Origin: Acorus gramineus
Taxonomy: Eukaryota > Streptophyta > Magnoliopsida > Acorales > Acoraceae
Assembly (NCBI GenBank): GCA_030737835.1
Contig: CM060847.1
Coordinates: 7,204,584 to 7,268,583, forward strand
Direction of reading: 5' to 3'
Length of the DNA stretch: 64,000 nucleotides
Made by a program: the position numbers and the translations under genes. The notes under the pieces were generated by a model. That model had not been told where the DNA came from, searched no databases, and worked only from the letters and a program-made list of their open reading frames with translations. This document shows, one piece after another, positions 1 through 11,200 of the stretch. The number at the start of each line of letters is the position of its first letter. Position 1 is the first letter of the stretch.

Positions 1-419
1 TTAAGTTTTCGGGCCGATATACTCCGTGACACGCCACGCGTATTCGTCTCATCACTGCCTAATTAATGAGCGTCATGAGAAAGAAATGACCCCAAATCAG
101 CAACCCCTCATCCACCGTTCCTTTTCAATCCGACGGTGATCCTACTTCCACGTATCCCCATCATCTATCACGATCCGCGTCCCTAGGAGTCCGTGTCGAA
201 ACCGCGTGAATCTCGATCGCCTCGCCCACCATACACGCCAAATACAACACACCCGAAACTCCGCCATAACAGCATAACTAACCGGATCAGCACCTAAAAA
301 ACAAAATATCCAAATCTTTATAACCACATTACAGTCCATATCCGTTTAACGTAAACTATGCCGCAGATGTAATGCCCAAAACCGTTATAAATTGATTCCC
401 GATTTTTTTTTTCACGTTT
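1..419. other. Upstream region of the calmodulin-like gene
   Basis: No gene is visible. A TATA-like string (TTTATAACC, about 317-325) lies roughly 100 bp before the downstream ATG and is the best candidate for the core promoter. A second TATAA at 386-390 is too close to the ATG to be the usual box. A CGCG-type hexamer (ACGCGT, about 36-41) of the kind bound by CAMTA factors is present, but a single hexamer is weak evidence. Confidence 0.3.
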
Positions 420-914
420 ATGGCGACCACAAAAGATCCGCAAGAGATGGCGGAGGTGGAGAAGGTCTTCCGGCGCTTCGACGCGAACGGTGACGGGAAG
501 ATCTCGTCGGAGGAGCTCCTCTCCGTCCTCCGCGCCCTCGGATCCGTCGTCTCCGACGCCGAGCTCCGGCAGATGATGGACGAGATGGACTCCGACCGCG
601 ACGGATTCGTCGACTTGAAGGAGTTCTCCGAGTTTCACCTCGCCGGAGGTGGCGTCTGCGGTGGATCCGACGGCGGCCGAGGGGAGGATCTGAGGGACGC
701 GTTCGAGATGTACGATCTGGACAAGAACGGGCTGATATCGGCGGCGGAGCTGCATCAGGTGCTGAGGATGCTCGGCGAGAGGTGCTCGATGAGGGATTGC
801 CAGAAGATGATCAGGTCCGTCGATTCAGACGGGGACGGCTGCGTCAGCTTCGTGGAGTTCAAGGAGATGATGAAGGGGGGGTTCAAGGCGTCCCCGTCCC
901 CGTCGCCGCGTTGA
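420..914 (+). CDS. Calmodulin-like calcium-binding protein (CML), intronless
   Basis: Single-exon gene of 164 aa with four EF-hands, a cytosolic or nuclear Ca2+ sensor of the plant CML family. All four 12-residue loops are canonical: [12 protein letters not shown] (residues 21-32), [12 protein letters not shown] (57-68), [12 protein letters not shown] (99-110) and [12 protein letters not shown] (135-146). Each keeps acidic position 1, Gly 6 and Glu 12, so all four should bind Ca2+. A Gly-rich linker (about 76-88) separates the two EF-hand pairs, and the C-terminus is Ser-Pro-rich. Length and lack of introns fit the CML group around CML23-27. The start is the first ATG and the conserved FRRFD helix follows at once. 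GC content is far above the flanks, as is common for intronless plant CMLs. The exact CML number cannot be assigned, and the downstream target is unknown. Confidence 0.95.
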   Translation: MATTKDPQEMAEVEKVFRRFDANGDGKISSEELLSVLRALGSVVSDAELRQMMDEMDSDRDGFVDLKEFSEFHLAGGGVCGGSDGGRGEDLRDAFEMYDLDKNGLISAAELHQVLRMLGERCSMRDCQKMIRSVDSDGDGCVSFVEFKEMMKGGFKASPSPSPR

Positions 915-1700
915 ATCGAAAAATTAGGTAAAGATGGGCTCATCATGACTGCGTTTCTGTAAAGAACGTTCTGACTTTATCTAGATTTTCAATTAAGGTT
1001 TGAACGTGAATGAATGAACAACGATTTGAAGATGATTTTTTTTTTTTTTGGCTTTCGCTGTGATGTGAATACGTTGATTCCTGAATTGGAATTCGCTTGA
1101 CAATTCTGGGATAAAAGAGTTTTTTTGGTTGGCTGAATATGCTATAATCGGCAAGTGGCGCCTACGCGTCAAAATATACGCCAAAAACTATTATCGCATG
1201 ACAGATATAATTGTTAATTAATAAAAGTGTTTTTTAGTGACTTGATTTAGAAATCATTTTTTAATAAATTTATTTTAAACCGACCAGAAGATGACGTGTT
1301 TTATAAATATATTTTTTTTATATAAAATGTTATAGTCAACTTTTCATTTCTGACGCGTTTTTTTTAGAATATAAATTTATTCATTTTTATGGGTGCAATT
1401 AATGGTTGATTTGAAAGCATGAAAAAATAGCTTTTGAAATAAAGCTATTTTTTAAGATAATTTTAGATCTTATTTTTTTAAGTTTTTTTTTTAATTCAGG
1501 AATAAATATTTGAAAGGGGTTTAATAGTTGACAGAGAAAGCTGTTTTTTAATTTAAAAAATCGATTCCGATAAAAAAACGTTGATTTTAAACTTTTCAAA
1601 ACACAGATTTCGAAAGAAAATTAAAAGAAATTCAGCTTCTGATTCTGTAAAAAACTGCCATGCTCTCTAACATAAAGTGGACTCGCCCTTTAAAAAAAAA

Positions 1701-2340
1701 AAAATCCATATAGCCCTTGATAATTCCCCGATATCTATATTCTCTACTGTTTTTTCTGGAAATCCATATATAACCCCTGAAAATTTCCTGGGTTAAGCTA
1801 AAAAACTCATAAGTTAAATTTTCATCCATTTATGAATAATATTTTTAGAATATTCTATTACTTAACATTACCATGAAAATATATATTGATATAACACATT
1901 TTTCATTTTTCTGAATAACTATATAACATCTTAAAATTACGTATTTAATTCATATCATCCCTTACCGTTACCCATTAAAAACTTTTACGTGGTTAACATT
2001 ACATATACAATAATTTATTCTTAACACATTAAAGAAAAAACTTAATAATTTTTTTTATGGATGAGATTTTAGTCATTTAAAGGTCTTATTAAAAATTTTA
2101 CCAATAAAAAAAAAAGCCGATTGGGTTTGGGTGGTGAATTTTAAGGGGGTTATATGCATTTTTTCCTTATTTGTGGGTAAAAGTGACGAGGGTAAAAAGA
2201 TAATTTAATCATGTATAGTTAAGTTAACCATACTCCACTTTTAAGGTGTTAATGGCAGAGGGGTATATCAATTTAACCCAAACAATTAAGGGGGTTATTA
2301 TCTTTCAATAAAAAAATTAGGGGCTTATATGGATTTTTTT
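1701..2340. repeat. Inverted-repeat (MITE-like) element, family A, with a nested copy
   Basis: The left end reads AATCCATATAGCCC and the right end is its near inverse complement (GGGGCTTATATGGATT), so the ends form a terminal inverted repeat. There is no ORF inside. The same terminal words recur in the fold-back elements near 55.1 and 60.7 kb, which defines a local family. Superfamily not assigned, since target-site duplications are unclear in AT-rich flanks. Confidence 0.5.
1760..2164. repeat. Nested family A inverted-repeat element
   Basis: A second pair of inverted ends (AAATCCATATATAACCCC at the left; GGGGGTTATATGCATTTT at the right) lies wholly inside the 1701-2340 element. This suggests insertion of one copy into another, or an internal duplication of the ends. 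Confidence 0.45.
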
Positions 2341-2415
2341 TTTTAAAAAAAAAGAGAGATTAATATGAATGTAAGCAAACTTTCACGAGACTATATGCAT
2401 TTTTTCTTTACAAAA

Positions 2416-2656
2416 GGGTTAAAGATATTTATATCCCTGTGAGGATGAGTAATCTCATATCAGTCCTTATGAAAATTGGGTAGTCGTACAAGTCTCTGAA
2501 AAAGTTAGAGCTAATTATGGTAGATTATGTTTAACCTTTGTTGACTTCATATATGTATATGAGTTTTTGTGAGTTTTCAATAATTCACACATCTACTCTA
2601 AATTTGACAAAAACTTATATAGAATTATCCATGTTTGTGAAGACGTGAATGTCTTA
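2416..2656. repeat. MITE-like element, family B (short copy)
   Basis: The left end GGGTTAAAGATATT and the following ~50 bp are matched by the inverse complement of 2600-2656. The same ends occur in the longer copy at 7442-7927. Non-coding. Confidence 0.5.
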
Positions 2657-2962
2657 TCTCTTAAAAAAAGCGTACCGTCAAATTAAAAACCAAAAGAGGA
2701 AAATTCAGAGAGTTCATTGGAAGACACCCTTTATTAATCTCGGATCAATTAAAGACAATTGTGAATAGTACTTGACAAATTTTAAATAATAATTTCACCC
2801 TATTTTGGTATATGAGAATGTGAATAAGATACGTTCATGTGATCAGTGAATTTTTTAAAATAACATGAATATAGACAGTCCCTTATAAGCGAATTTCAAC
2901 GTGTGTTGGTTGAAAAATCTCAGGTGCACACAATGACTTACAAACCATTACATCAAATAAGG

Positions 2963-3377
2963 TTTAGTCCTCCTTTGGAATGTGAATAAGCCCCAGATAA
3001 TCTTGGATAAAAGAAAATAAAAAACAAAAGGTGTTTAAAAACATAGAATAACTAGGGATAAAGTATGCCAGAATAAACTGGTGTAAAGTGATATATGAAC
3101 TCCAATCAACCTCTGAAATTAAAATTATCCTAGGTTATTTCACCCAAAGAATATGTGTGTCTACTGTCAAATCAACTATCATTATTGTTTTACGTTTTAT
3201 AAATCATTATCCATACTTTATTTACATTTTACCCAAACAACAAAACATTTATTCTTACGTTTACTAACGAAAATAATTCAAAACACAATCAAACATAAAA
3301 TCATTTTATCCTCACTTATGCCAGAATAAATATATACCCAAGAATAAATCCTATTCCCCTTCCAAATAGGGGCTAAA
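2963..3377. repeat. MITE-like element, family C
   Basis: The ends read TTTAGTCCTCCTTTGGAA on the left and TTCCAAATAGGGGCTAAA on the right, an imperfect terminal inverted repeat. The interior closely matches 59348-59796, sharing words such as ACAAAACATTTATTCTTACG. Non-coding, about 415 bp. It resembles PIF/Harbinger- or hAT-derived MITEs, but the superfamily is not proved. Confidence 0.6.
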
Positions 3378-3612
3378 AAAATTTAACTCAAGATCTGTAG
3401 AAAATAAACTCTTGTTCCTGGTCAAAAATCTATCTTTTAAGTTATCAAAGCATATTTATCACGTTTTTGTACTAACACAACAAACTTTTTTTTTTTTCGA
3501 CAACGGGACCAAGGATCTTTGGGTGTGATAATTGTGAACAAAAAACAAAATGTCACTTAAACCATGAATGTTTACTTTAAACAGATATTGTGTTAGTGAC
3601 ACAAGATTTTTA

Positions 3613-4403
3613 ATGCCTGGTTTGGCAAAGAATAAATAGTGGGATAAAGAGTAATCATGTAGATAAATAAGTGGGATGACAACTTATCCTCATTTGATAT
3701 AAAAAATAATCAGAATAAAATGCGGACAGTTGTTCCAATTTTAAAATGAAAATAAAGATATTTTGTTCCACCTAAAGGCTGGGATAACATTTATTTTTAC
3801 TTTTTGTTCTAATTCTAACAAATATAAATATGGACAAAATTGATGGATTTTTTTATCCCTTAAAATTAGAACAATTTATCATCAAAACCTTAATTCATTG
3901 TCAAACCAACCCTAAAGCCTGATTTGGCATTGGGATAAGGGGGTTAAGATAAGGAAATAATTGATTAAATCCCATTTGACATAAAAAAAACAAAAAAACA
4001 TGGATAATTGTCTGTATTTTGAGAGAAAAAATGAGGATATTTTGTTCTAGGTAAAGGTGAAACAGATTTTTTCATATTTTTTAACCTAATTTTGTAAAAC
4101 ATTGACAACATTTATGACCGTCCTTCTAAAAAAAACAAAAACTTCATCAAACCAAAATCAACAATATTGATGCCCCCATTAATAAAAATTATAGACTTGA
4201 TATTTTTAATTTTTTTTTTGAAATTATCATATTTTTTTAATCGTGTGACCTAAATATAAAGTTAAGGATAAAAACATAAAAAAATAGGAATAACAAAATA
4301 CGTTACTGAATGTAAAATCTGAATAAAAATAATGATTTTTTATCTCTATAAATTAGATTAATTTATTCTAAATATTTATCCATTTATTAAACTAGGCCCT
4401 AAA
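3613..4403. repeat. Two abutting MITE-like elements
   Basis: The first (about 3613-3914) has ends GCCTGGTTTGGCAA and TTGTCAAACCAACC. The second (about 3912-4403) has ends AAAGCCTGATTTGGCA and AAACTAGGCCCTAAA. Both pairs are imperfect inverted repeats of the TTTGGCA type. No ORF. Boundaries are approximate. Confidence 0.35.
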
Positions 4404-5577
4404 TGTATACTGATTAAACCCGCTACGTAGATAATTGGTTGAAGCATGCATTCATGATTTGCTAAAAGTAATTTTTGTCACTCATGTGATGGCTCTCTAT
4501 ATGCTCACAGAGGGCCTACGTGTCAAAAAATGAAGGATCTGAACTACATAACAGAGATTGTATATAGAACTGTCACCAACATTATTGAGGAAAAAGTGCC
4601 AAATTGCCAGTACAACGAGTCATTCCTACTTGCCTAGTTCTATATATATACAGTATTTCTTCATTTTTTGTTTTATACCAACATATATTTATCAAAATTT
4701 GAAACATGTTTAGACTTTAGACCATAAATGGATTGAATGATTGACTACACCCAGTCTGTCTATTACTCAAAGAAAAAATCATTAATGTATCTTAAGAAAC
4801 ACTTAAATTCATATAACAATATATGTTTGAGTGAGCGAATATATATTTATTAAAAAACAAATTGTATAAGAGACTTAGACATATTATTTTTTAGTTTTGT
4901 ATGAGCTCTACTTTTAGCCCATATAACCAGTTGGGCCATCCCACGGACCCGGGCCTTCACAGTAAGCCCTATCTCGAGAGCCCCAAAATATGTGCAAGGC
5001 CCATGTCACAATCGCGATGTGTAATTTCAACCCTCCCTCTCTCTCGGACATCCGTTAATCTCAAATTCAACGTCCGTGATGCAAAGTCTTCGTCCGTAGA
5101 TTTTTTTTAAAAAACACACTATTCAACCACGCTCGTAACCGAAGTATATGCCCCTGTTACCTCCCATTATTTCAAGAAGCCCAACCACACCTCTCCCGTC
5201 AATAAGGGCAATTTAATAATTTCCCATCCAATCATAAATCACATCATCAAATAATAAAATCAAATCAACATAATATTTGAAAAATAAATAAAATAAGATG
5301 TCACTCGAAATATAGCTCTTTTTTTTTTATAATGAAATCATAAGCATGAGTTTTAAATGTATCAAGGGAACAAGTCCAAATCAAATAAAATACATAAAGT
5401 GATAGATGAGAAATCTATCATAAGAAAAACTCAAGGTCACAAGCTCGAAATAAGTATAGAAAATGATAAAAGAGAGATCTATCATAAAAAATAAATAATA
5501 ATAATAATAAAAAAAAAAAACCTCACAGGTTTGAAATATAGCCATTGCAGCCAATTCCTTTTGTTTGTCCCGCCACC

Positions 5578-5708
5578 ATGTCTTTGGCGATGGTGGAGAT
5601 GAGCGGTCCATCGGCGGGCCTCTTTAACTCCGTCCCTTCCATCTACTCCGACAACACGATGGGGGCGACCATTTCATCGACGGTTGGGATCGCGATCGAG
5701 AACGCATG
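5578..5708 (+). other. Orphan exon-like open segment
   Basis: An ATG in a strong context (GCCACCATG) opens about 44 codons, and a standard splice donor (ATG|GTATGA) follows at 5708/5709. Local GC is well above the flanks. The peptide (MSLAMVEMSGPSAGL...) is not recognised, and I could not find a continuing exon before the golgin gene. It may be the first exon of a small or decayed gene, or a captured gene fragment. Confidence 0.2.
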
Positions 5709-6557
5709 GTATGATGGAATGTTCTTGGTTTTTTGGGGGATTTTAGGTTTTTGATGTGGTTTATGTTTTTTTTTTTTTTAGGTTCTTGTGAATTGAGTGT
5801 GTGATTTTTTTTTTTAGTTGGTAATTTTTTTTCTTTTTCATATAATTATTTATGATCAAATCTTCTTCCATCAACATGGATAAATCTCGAACCCATCCCT
5901 TGGATAAAAATGAGATACCTCTAACAACCTAGTAAGAACTAGTTCAATGGTATCATTGGTGTTGTGAATGTGACCGGTGGTTAGAGATTGTTTTTCGGAG
6001 CTTGAAGATTACTTTTTTAGTGATTGAGTTGTTTTGTTCTTGTTTAATTTGCATTTTCAACCCTCTTCAAGTGAACCCTCATGTGAATTGATTGATCGCT
6101 CTTATTGCTCTTCTATTTTTTTCGTGTTATTGAGAGTCAATACATTTATTTTATTGAATGATGCATGGTAATACATTGTTGTTTATATTTAATAAGTCCA
6201 GCCTTATTGAGTTTGTAGTAGTGGGAGTCATCCATTGATGTTCCTATTCTTGATTAAGATTTGTTATTTGCGCCCAAGCTCATCTTAGAATTGTGTGCCT
6301 TGGGACCAAGTTTCTTGAAAGAAGTGTTTTGGTTGATATTTTCTTAAGGTTATTCATACAAAATGATGTTTGTTTTGTATAAATTATGTCAATTTTGATT
6401 GAACTAATATAAGTTTTGAAAATGTTTGTTTACATTGAGTTTTCCATCAATGTCTCACTTAAAAAAAAAAAATTTGGATTTGGAATGGATAACTAGAAGA
6501 AAAGAGAAATTGAGAGAGAAGGCGGCATCGAGGAAAGATAATGGGAGGGAGGGAGAA

Positions 6558-6558
<1 letters not shown>

Positions 6559-6604
<46 letters not shown>
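6559..6604. repeat. TA dinucleotide microsatellite
   Basis: Uninterrupted TA repeat of about 22 units, flanked by GA-rich sequence on the left. Confidence 0.9.
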
Positions 6605-6608
<4 letters not shown>

Positions 6609-7441
6609 AATGATAAGATGCGATCACCATACTCTCTTTCTTAGGTGTGGTCACCATGTCATTACCATCCGATTAAATGGATTTTAATCACACGGTTAAA
6701 ATAATCACCCCATGAAATCACATATATCCTATAAATCATGATCCCTCTTTTTTCTCCCTACAATCTCTCTATTTTTCTCTTGTGATTTTTTTATGGAATA
6801 TCTTCTCATCATTCAATTAAATACACTCTAATTGTACGGTGATTATAAGGTGACTGCATATTAAAATAAAATATGATGTTCACACCATATCGTCTCTCTC
6901 TCTATATATATATAGAGAGAGAGAGAAGACATGAGAGGTTATGGGAGGGCATCAGGGCAATACTCCGATAGATGCCGTCGCTCTCCCCATCCTGTAGTTT
7001 TGCTTCTGCCCTTTCTCTTCTTTCTCTTTCTCTTTAATTTCTTTCTCTCTTTCCGATCCCCTTTCTCCTAAAAATGTTATCTACTGCCGCCCACCATCGG
7101 ACGTATTCTCTCTCTCTTTACTTTTTTTTTTTATAATTATCCGTAGAAAAAAAAAGAAATTCTAGTGGGATAGATTACTAGAGGGGTGAAAAAAAAAACT
7201 CCACCATTTATTTTTTTAATGAAATGAAATAAAACATTGTTATAAATAATTGTCAAAAAAATTTCTAAAAATATCACACTTGTCACATTTCTCCCATGTC
7301 ATTATTTTTTCCATAAGAATATCACGCGTGATATTATATTCTTTGAAATCTAAATAACTGATACAATGAATATATATTCTATTTTTTTTAATGTATTCTA
7401 GTATAACTATGCAAGAGGGCCAGACAACAATTTATTATTTG

Positions 7442-7927
7442 GGGTTAAAGACATCTGCATCCTTATAAACACAAGTAATCTCATATAAGTCCCTGTGAAA
7501 GTTATAGCAGACACATGAGTCCCTAAAAACTTACAAAAACCTAATTATCATCATCGGATTAAAATTTCATTCAAATTTAACAGAAAATTTTATCACTACG
7601 TAATTGTGTAGATATTGTAGTCTTCTAAATAATCATAAAAACAAATTAGTCAATGCAAAGATCAAATTATCCTTGTAAGACTTTTTATGTTTCTTCATTT
7701 TCATTAAGGTATTAATTGAAATGGTTAATAATTTGAGAATAATTTAATTATTTCATGGTTATATGTTAAAGTTAAGTAGGGTAGGTTGTGTTATGATTAA
7801 TTTTTGTTAAAACCAGGGATGCATACAAGTTTTTGTAAGTTTTTAAGGACTCGTACGATTACTCCAACTTTGATAGGGACTTATATAAAATTACTCATAT
7901 TTACGAGGACTTGGATGTCTTTAACCC
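7442..7927. repeat. MITE-like element, family B (long copy)
   Basis: About 60 bp at each end form an inverted repeat: GGGTTAAAGACATCTGCATC at the left, and GATGTCTTTAACCC closing the right end. Subterminal words (AAGTCCCT, AATCTCATATAAG) also pair. The interior has no ORF. The same family occurs at 2416-2656. Confidence 0.6.
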
Positions 7928-8219
7928 ATAATCTACTATTATTTATCCATCAAGATATCAACTGCTGTTGATCCCACGAATGACAACGATGCCGTCCATC
8001 CAAATCCAGACCATAAAAGGTCCATCGATTGGACGATCACGATCACGATCACGATCTATCTCACCGACCCTCACCTGCCGTCTCTCCCGCTCTTCATTCC
8101 TTGGGACTACGACCGAGTGTTTGCAGTTGCAGCCGAGCTCATAAAAATAAAAAACCGATCGAGTGTGCTCTCTTAAAATGCTTCGCCCTAATCAGTGAGA
8201 AACACAGAGTCAGTCAGTC

Positions 8220-11200
8220 ATGTCGTGGATCTCGTCGAAGCTCAAAGTCGCCGAATCCTTCCTTCAACAGGTAATCCAATAATTCTCCTCCTCTCCTTCG
8301 AAATCACTGATTCATCGACAATTCGATCCGATCTTTTGTTGTTGCCGCTGCTTTCGATCAGATCGATCAACAGGCGGCCGAATCTCTGAAGAAGAACGAG
8401 GGTTCCCGACCTGACGTCTTCGATGACAACGTCGAGACGCCGCCGCGGGCGACGGACTCGGCTGTCGTCCCTCTGAAGGACCAGCTGAGCCGAAGATCAG
8501 CCGAGAGGGCCGGATCGTACGGTCATTCTCGGTCCAATTCCGGATCGGAGAAGGGTAGGCTGTCCGATGTGGCCGTCAAGCCCTCGGTGGCTACGTCTTC
8601 CGTGGGATTCGCGGACGGGGAGGACTGGACGGAGCTCCTCGGGCCGCCGCCGGCAGAGCCGACTCGTACGACCTCTGTGGATCGACTGATCCGGCAGCCT
8701 CTCTCGCGTCCACGTAAGGCCGCGCCAAATCGTTATAAACAGGGATTGGATGTCGCGCCGGAATCCGTGCAGAAGGTACCTGTATCTGAATCTCGAGGGG
8801 AGAGTTCGAGTGTCAGTAAAGATGGGAATCACATCGCTCGGGCAGGGTCGGGTTCACGGATGTCGAATCACGGTGAGGAATCTGAGGCTCCCGTGAAAGT
8901 GTTGGATCAGCCGGCGCCGTCCTCGGAGAGCAGTGGAGGATCGGATTCGGGTTCATCTTCTGATTCAGAGAATGAGAGGCGGGAGAGGGAGGAGAGGAGG
9001 AAGAGGAGGGAGTGGTTGCTGGCAGAGAGAGTGGCCGCGAGGGCAGCTGAGGCCATTAAGAGGCGTGAGAATGTTGTTGCAAAATTGGAGGGTGAGAAGC
9101 AGAGCCTTGAGAAGATAGTTGAGGAACGAGTGAAACAACAAGTTCAAGAGGTTGTATTCTTCAGACTGTTCGTTCAATTTGTAGATTATAATTTTGGTAT
9201 GAATGAAAATTTGTGAATGTGAGTTCTCTCTGGCTCTCTGCATTGTGGCATGAACTTTATAAATGACGGCTTAAAATGCTAACTAAGGTCGTATTAGTGT
9301 GGACTGCGGAGTTCGTTTTTGCTTTCTTTTGGATTTGTTTCCCAATTTTACTAATGAATCACATAGCCTGTCTACCATTTCTGTCAAAAAAATATACAAA
9401 TTAAGGTCACAGCAGAAATGCCTTTTGTTTTTTTAACTTGATCATTCTAAAAGAATGCCAATCTCTGCTCTGATATTTTAACAAATCATCGCATCATGGA
9501 TATCCAATTTGAAATTTTATTGATCTTATCTATTGTTATTGATGTGTAATGTTGTGCACCCGTGGTTATGTTTGTTCACTTCCTGATCAATACTTTGAGA
9601 GGACTAAAATAAGGAGTTATGATGGAATATAGAGATGCACAAGCTGGTTCCTTATGTGAGTTTACAGGACTATTGTAAATTCTCATCTTCTAGGTCCTTG
9701 TTTATATTTTTGTATGGTTTCCAATCAGTAGATACGTTCAATGTAATTCTATGCTTTTTGGATTATTTTATTTTAGTCTTTAGCATATACTCTTTAACCA
9801 AATTCGTGCATGTTTAAATTTTTAAGGCTGCAATTGCTATAAATGCATTTATAGCACAGAAATGTTCTGAAATGTTTTTTGGTAGATAAATGTTAGGACT
9901 CGAACCCATCAAAAAGGTTTCAAATTATCTTGTCAACAGCTGAGCTACTAGGCCAAAGCCCCAATGTTTTGAACATTATGATTTTCAAGTTTCAATTTCA
10001 AGGCACTTTCCTAAGTTTCCTTTGTCCGAGACCAGTCATATAAAAAAATCTGGAGTTTTAACCTTTGGTTAGAAATTCCATACCCACTTCACTGCATTTG
10101 CATGATATCTTCTTCTTCTTCTTTCTATAAAAAGTATTCATATATTATCTATTGAAATTTATAGAAATATTGCATTTTGTTGACCCATGCAATTTAACTA
10201 TATAACGTGGGTTCTCGATGTAGTTTTTCCTTCAATTATACCCTCAGGCATCGGGCAAGGGTGAATTTAGTAACTTCTATTTTCTTTATGGTATCAGGCA
10301 TCTGAATTGCAAACGAGCATGATGGAAACGATGGACGCTGTTGAACTAGAGAAGCAGAAACATAACAGTACCAGAATGGAAGCCCTGGAACGCTTGGCAG
10401 AACTTGAGGTCTTTGAATATTCTGTGTTTACTTTTCATGTTTGCTGTATGGTTGAGCTGCTCTCTTTATAAAATATTTTGGTTACCAATATTGTGGTAAG
10501 AGGCTATGATTCATTTTTGAAGACTGAATTACGCATATCTTAAGGTTATCATGGATCTCACTGGAGATATTGCATGCTGCAGACTACCAATGCAGAGCTT
10601 GCCAAATCTCTTGCAAACACACAATGGAATCTTGAAATAGAGGTATATTGAGCTAGCTTTTATCATTCAGGTCACTGTATTTTATGCCACATTGTGATCA
10701 ATAATTTTTTTCCAATCATTCTGTAATTACTTCGGAATGATTCCATTAACATCATCGACTGATTTTGAAATCAATTTTACTTCTATTTTCCATCTTTTTT
10801 TAAAAGATGTGCTCAACCAAAAGGCCATCAAAATTCTAGTAAAGAAATATGGTATTCAAATTAGAAAAGGCAAAATAAAGAGAAAGGAGAGGAGGGAACA
10901 CAAGGAATAACTTAATTCTCTTTACAACAGAGGATCACTTGCCCCAGTAAATTTTCCACCTCCACGGATCCTTTCTTTGGCAGATTTCTCTTTAGATGAG
11001 GAGGTCATATGGCTGTCACTGGTAAGCCATAATGATTCTGTCCTCTGTGCAAGTAACTACAGAATTTAATATTGGAAAAAAAAGTCGGCCAGTTCTTAAA
11101 TTTGAGGCTACCTGTCCTCCCAGAATCAGATCTAAGAACCATTCCTATCCTCTTTAGCAAAAAATCATTCATTCTAACAATATCTTTCCACACCCTGGAC

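Larger units (their letters stand above)
915..8219. other. Gene-poor, repeat-rich intergenic stretch
   Basis: About 7.3 kb of AT-rich DNA with no convincing gene. It holds several short inverted-repeat elements (listed separately), a TA microsatellite, and homopolymer runs. An additional repeat-like block at about 6605-6890 contains two diverged direct copies of a ~37-bp motif (around 6660-6700 and 6805-6840) flanked by TCTC/TATA simple sequence. The region 7940-8219 is the upstream part and probable 5' UTR of the golgin gene; the short ORF there with Asp-His runs looks like non-coding sequence. Confidence 0.6.

Noticed and set aside
4901-5110. 69-codon frame after the MITE cluster
   Set aside because: No homology recognised, weak start context, no neighbouring exon.
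9888-9963. Possible functional tRNA gene
   Set aside because: A and B boxes are present, but acceptor and anticodon stems cannot be paired. It is better explained as a SINE head.
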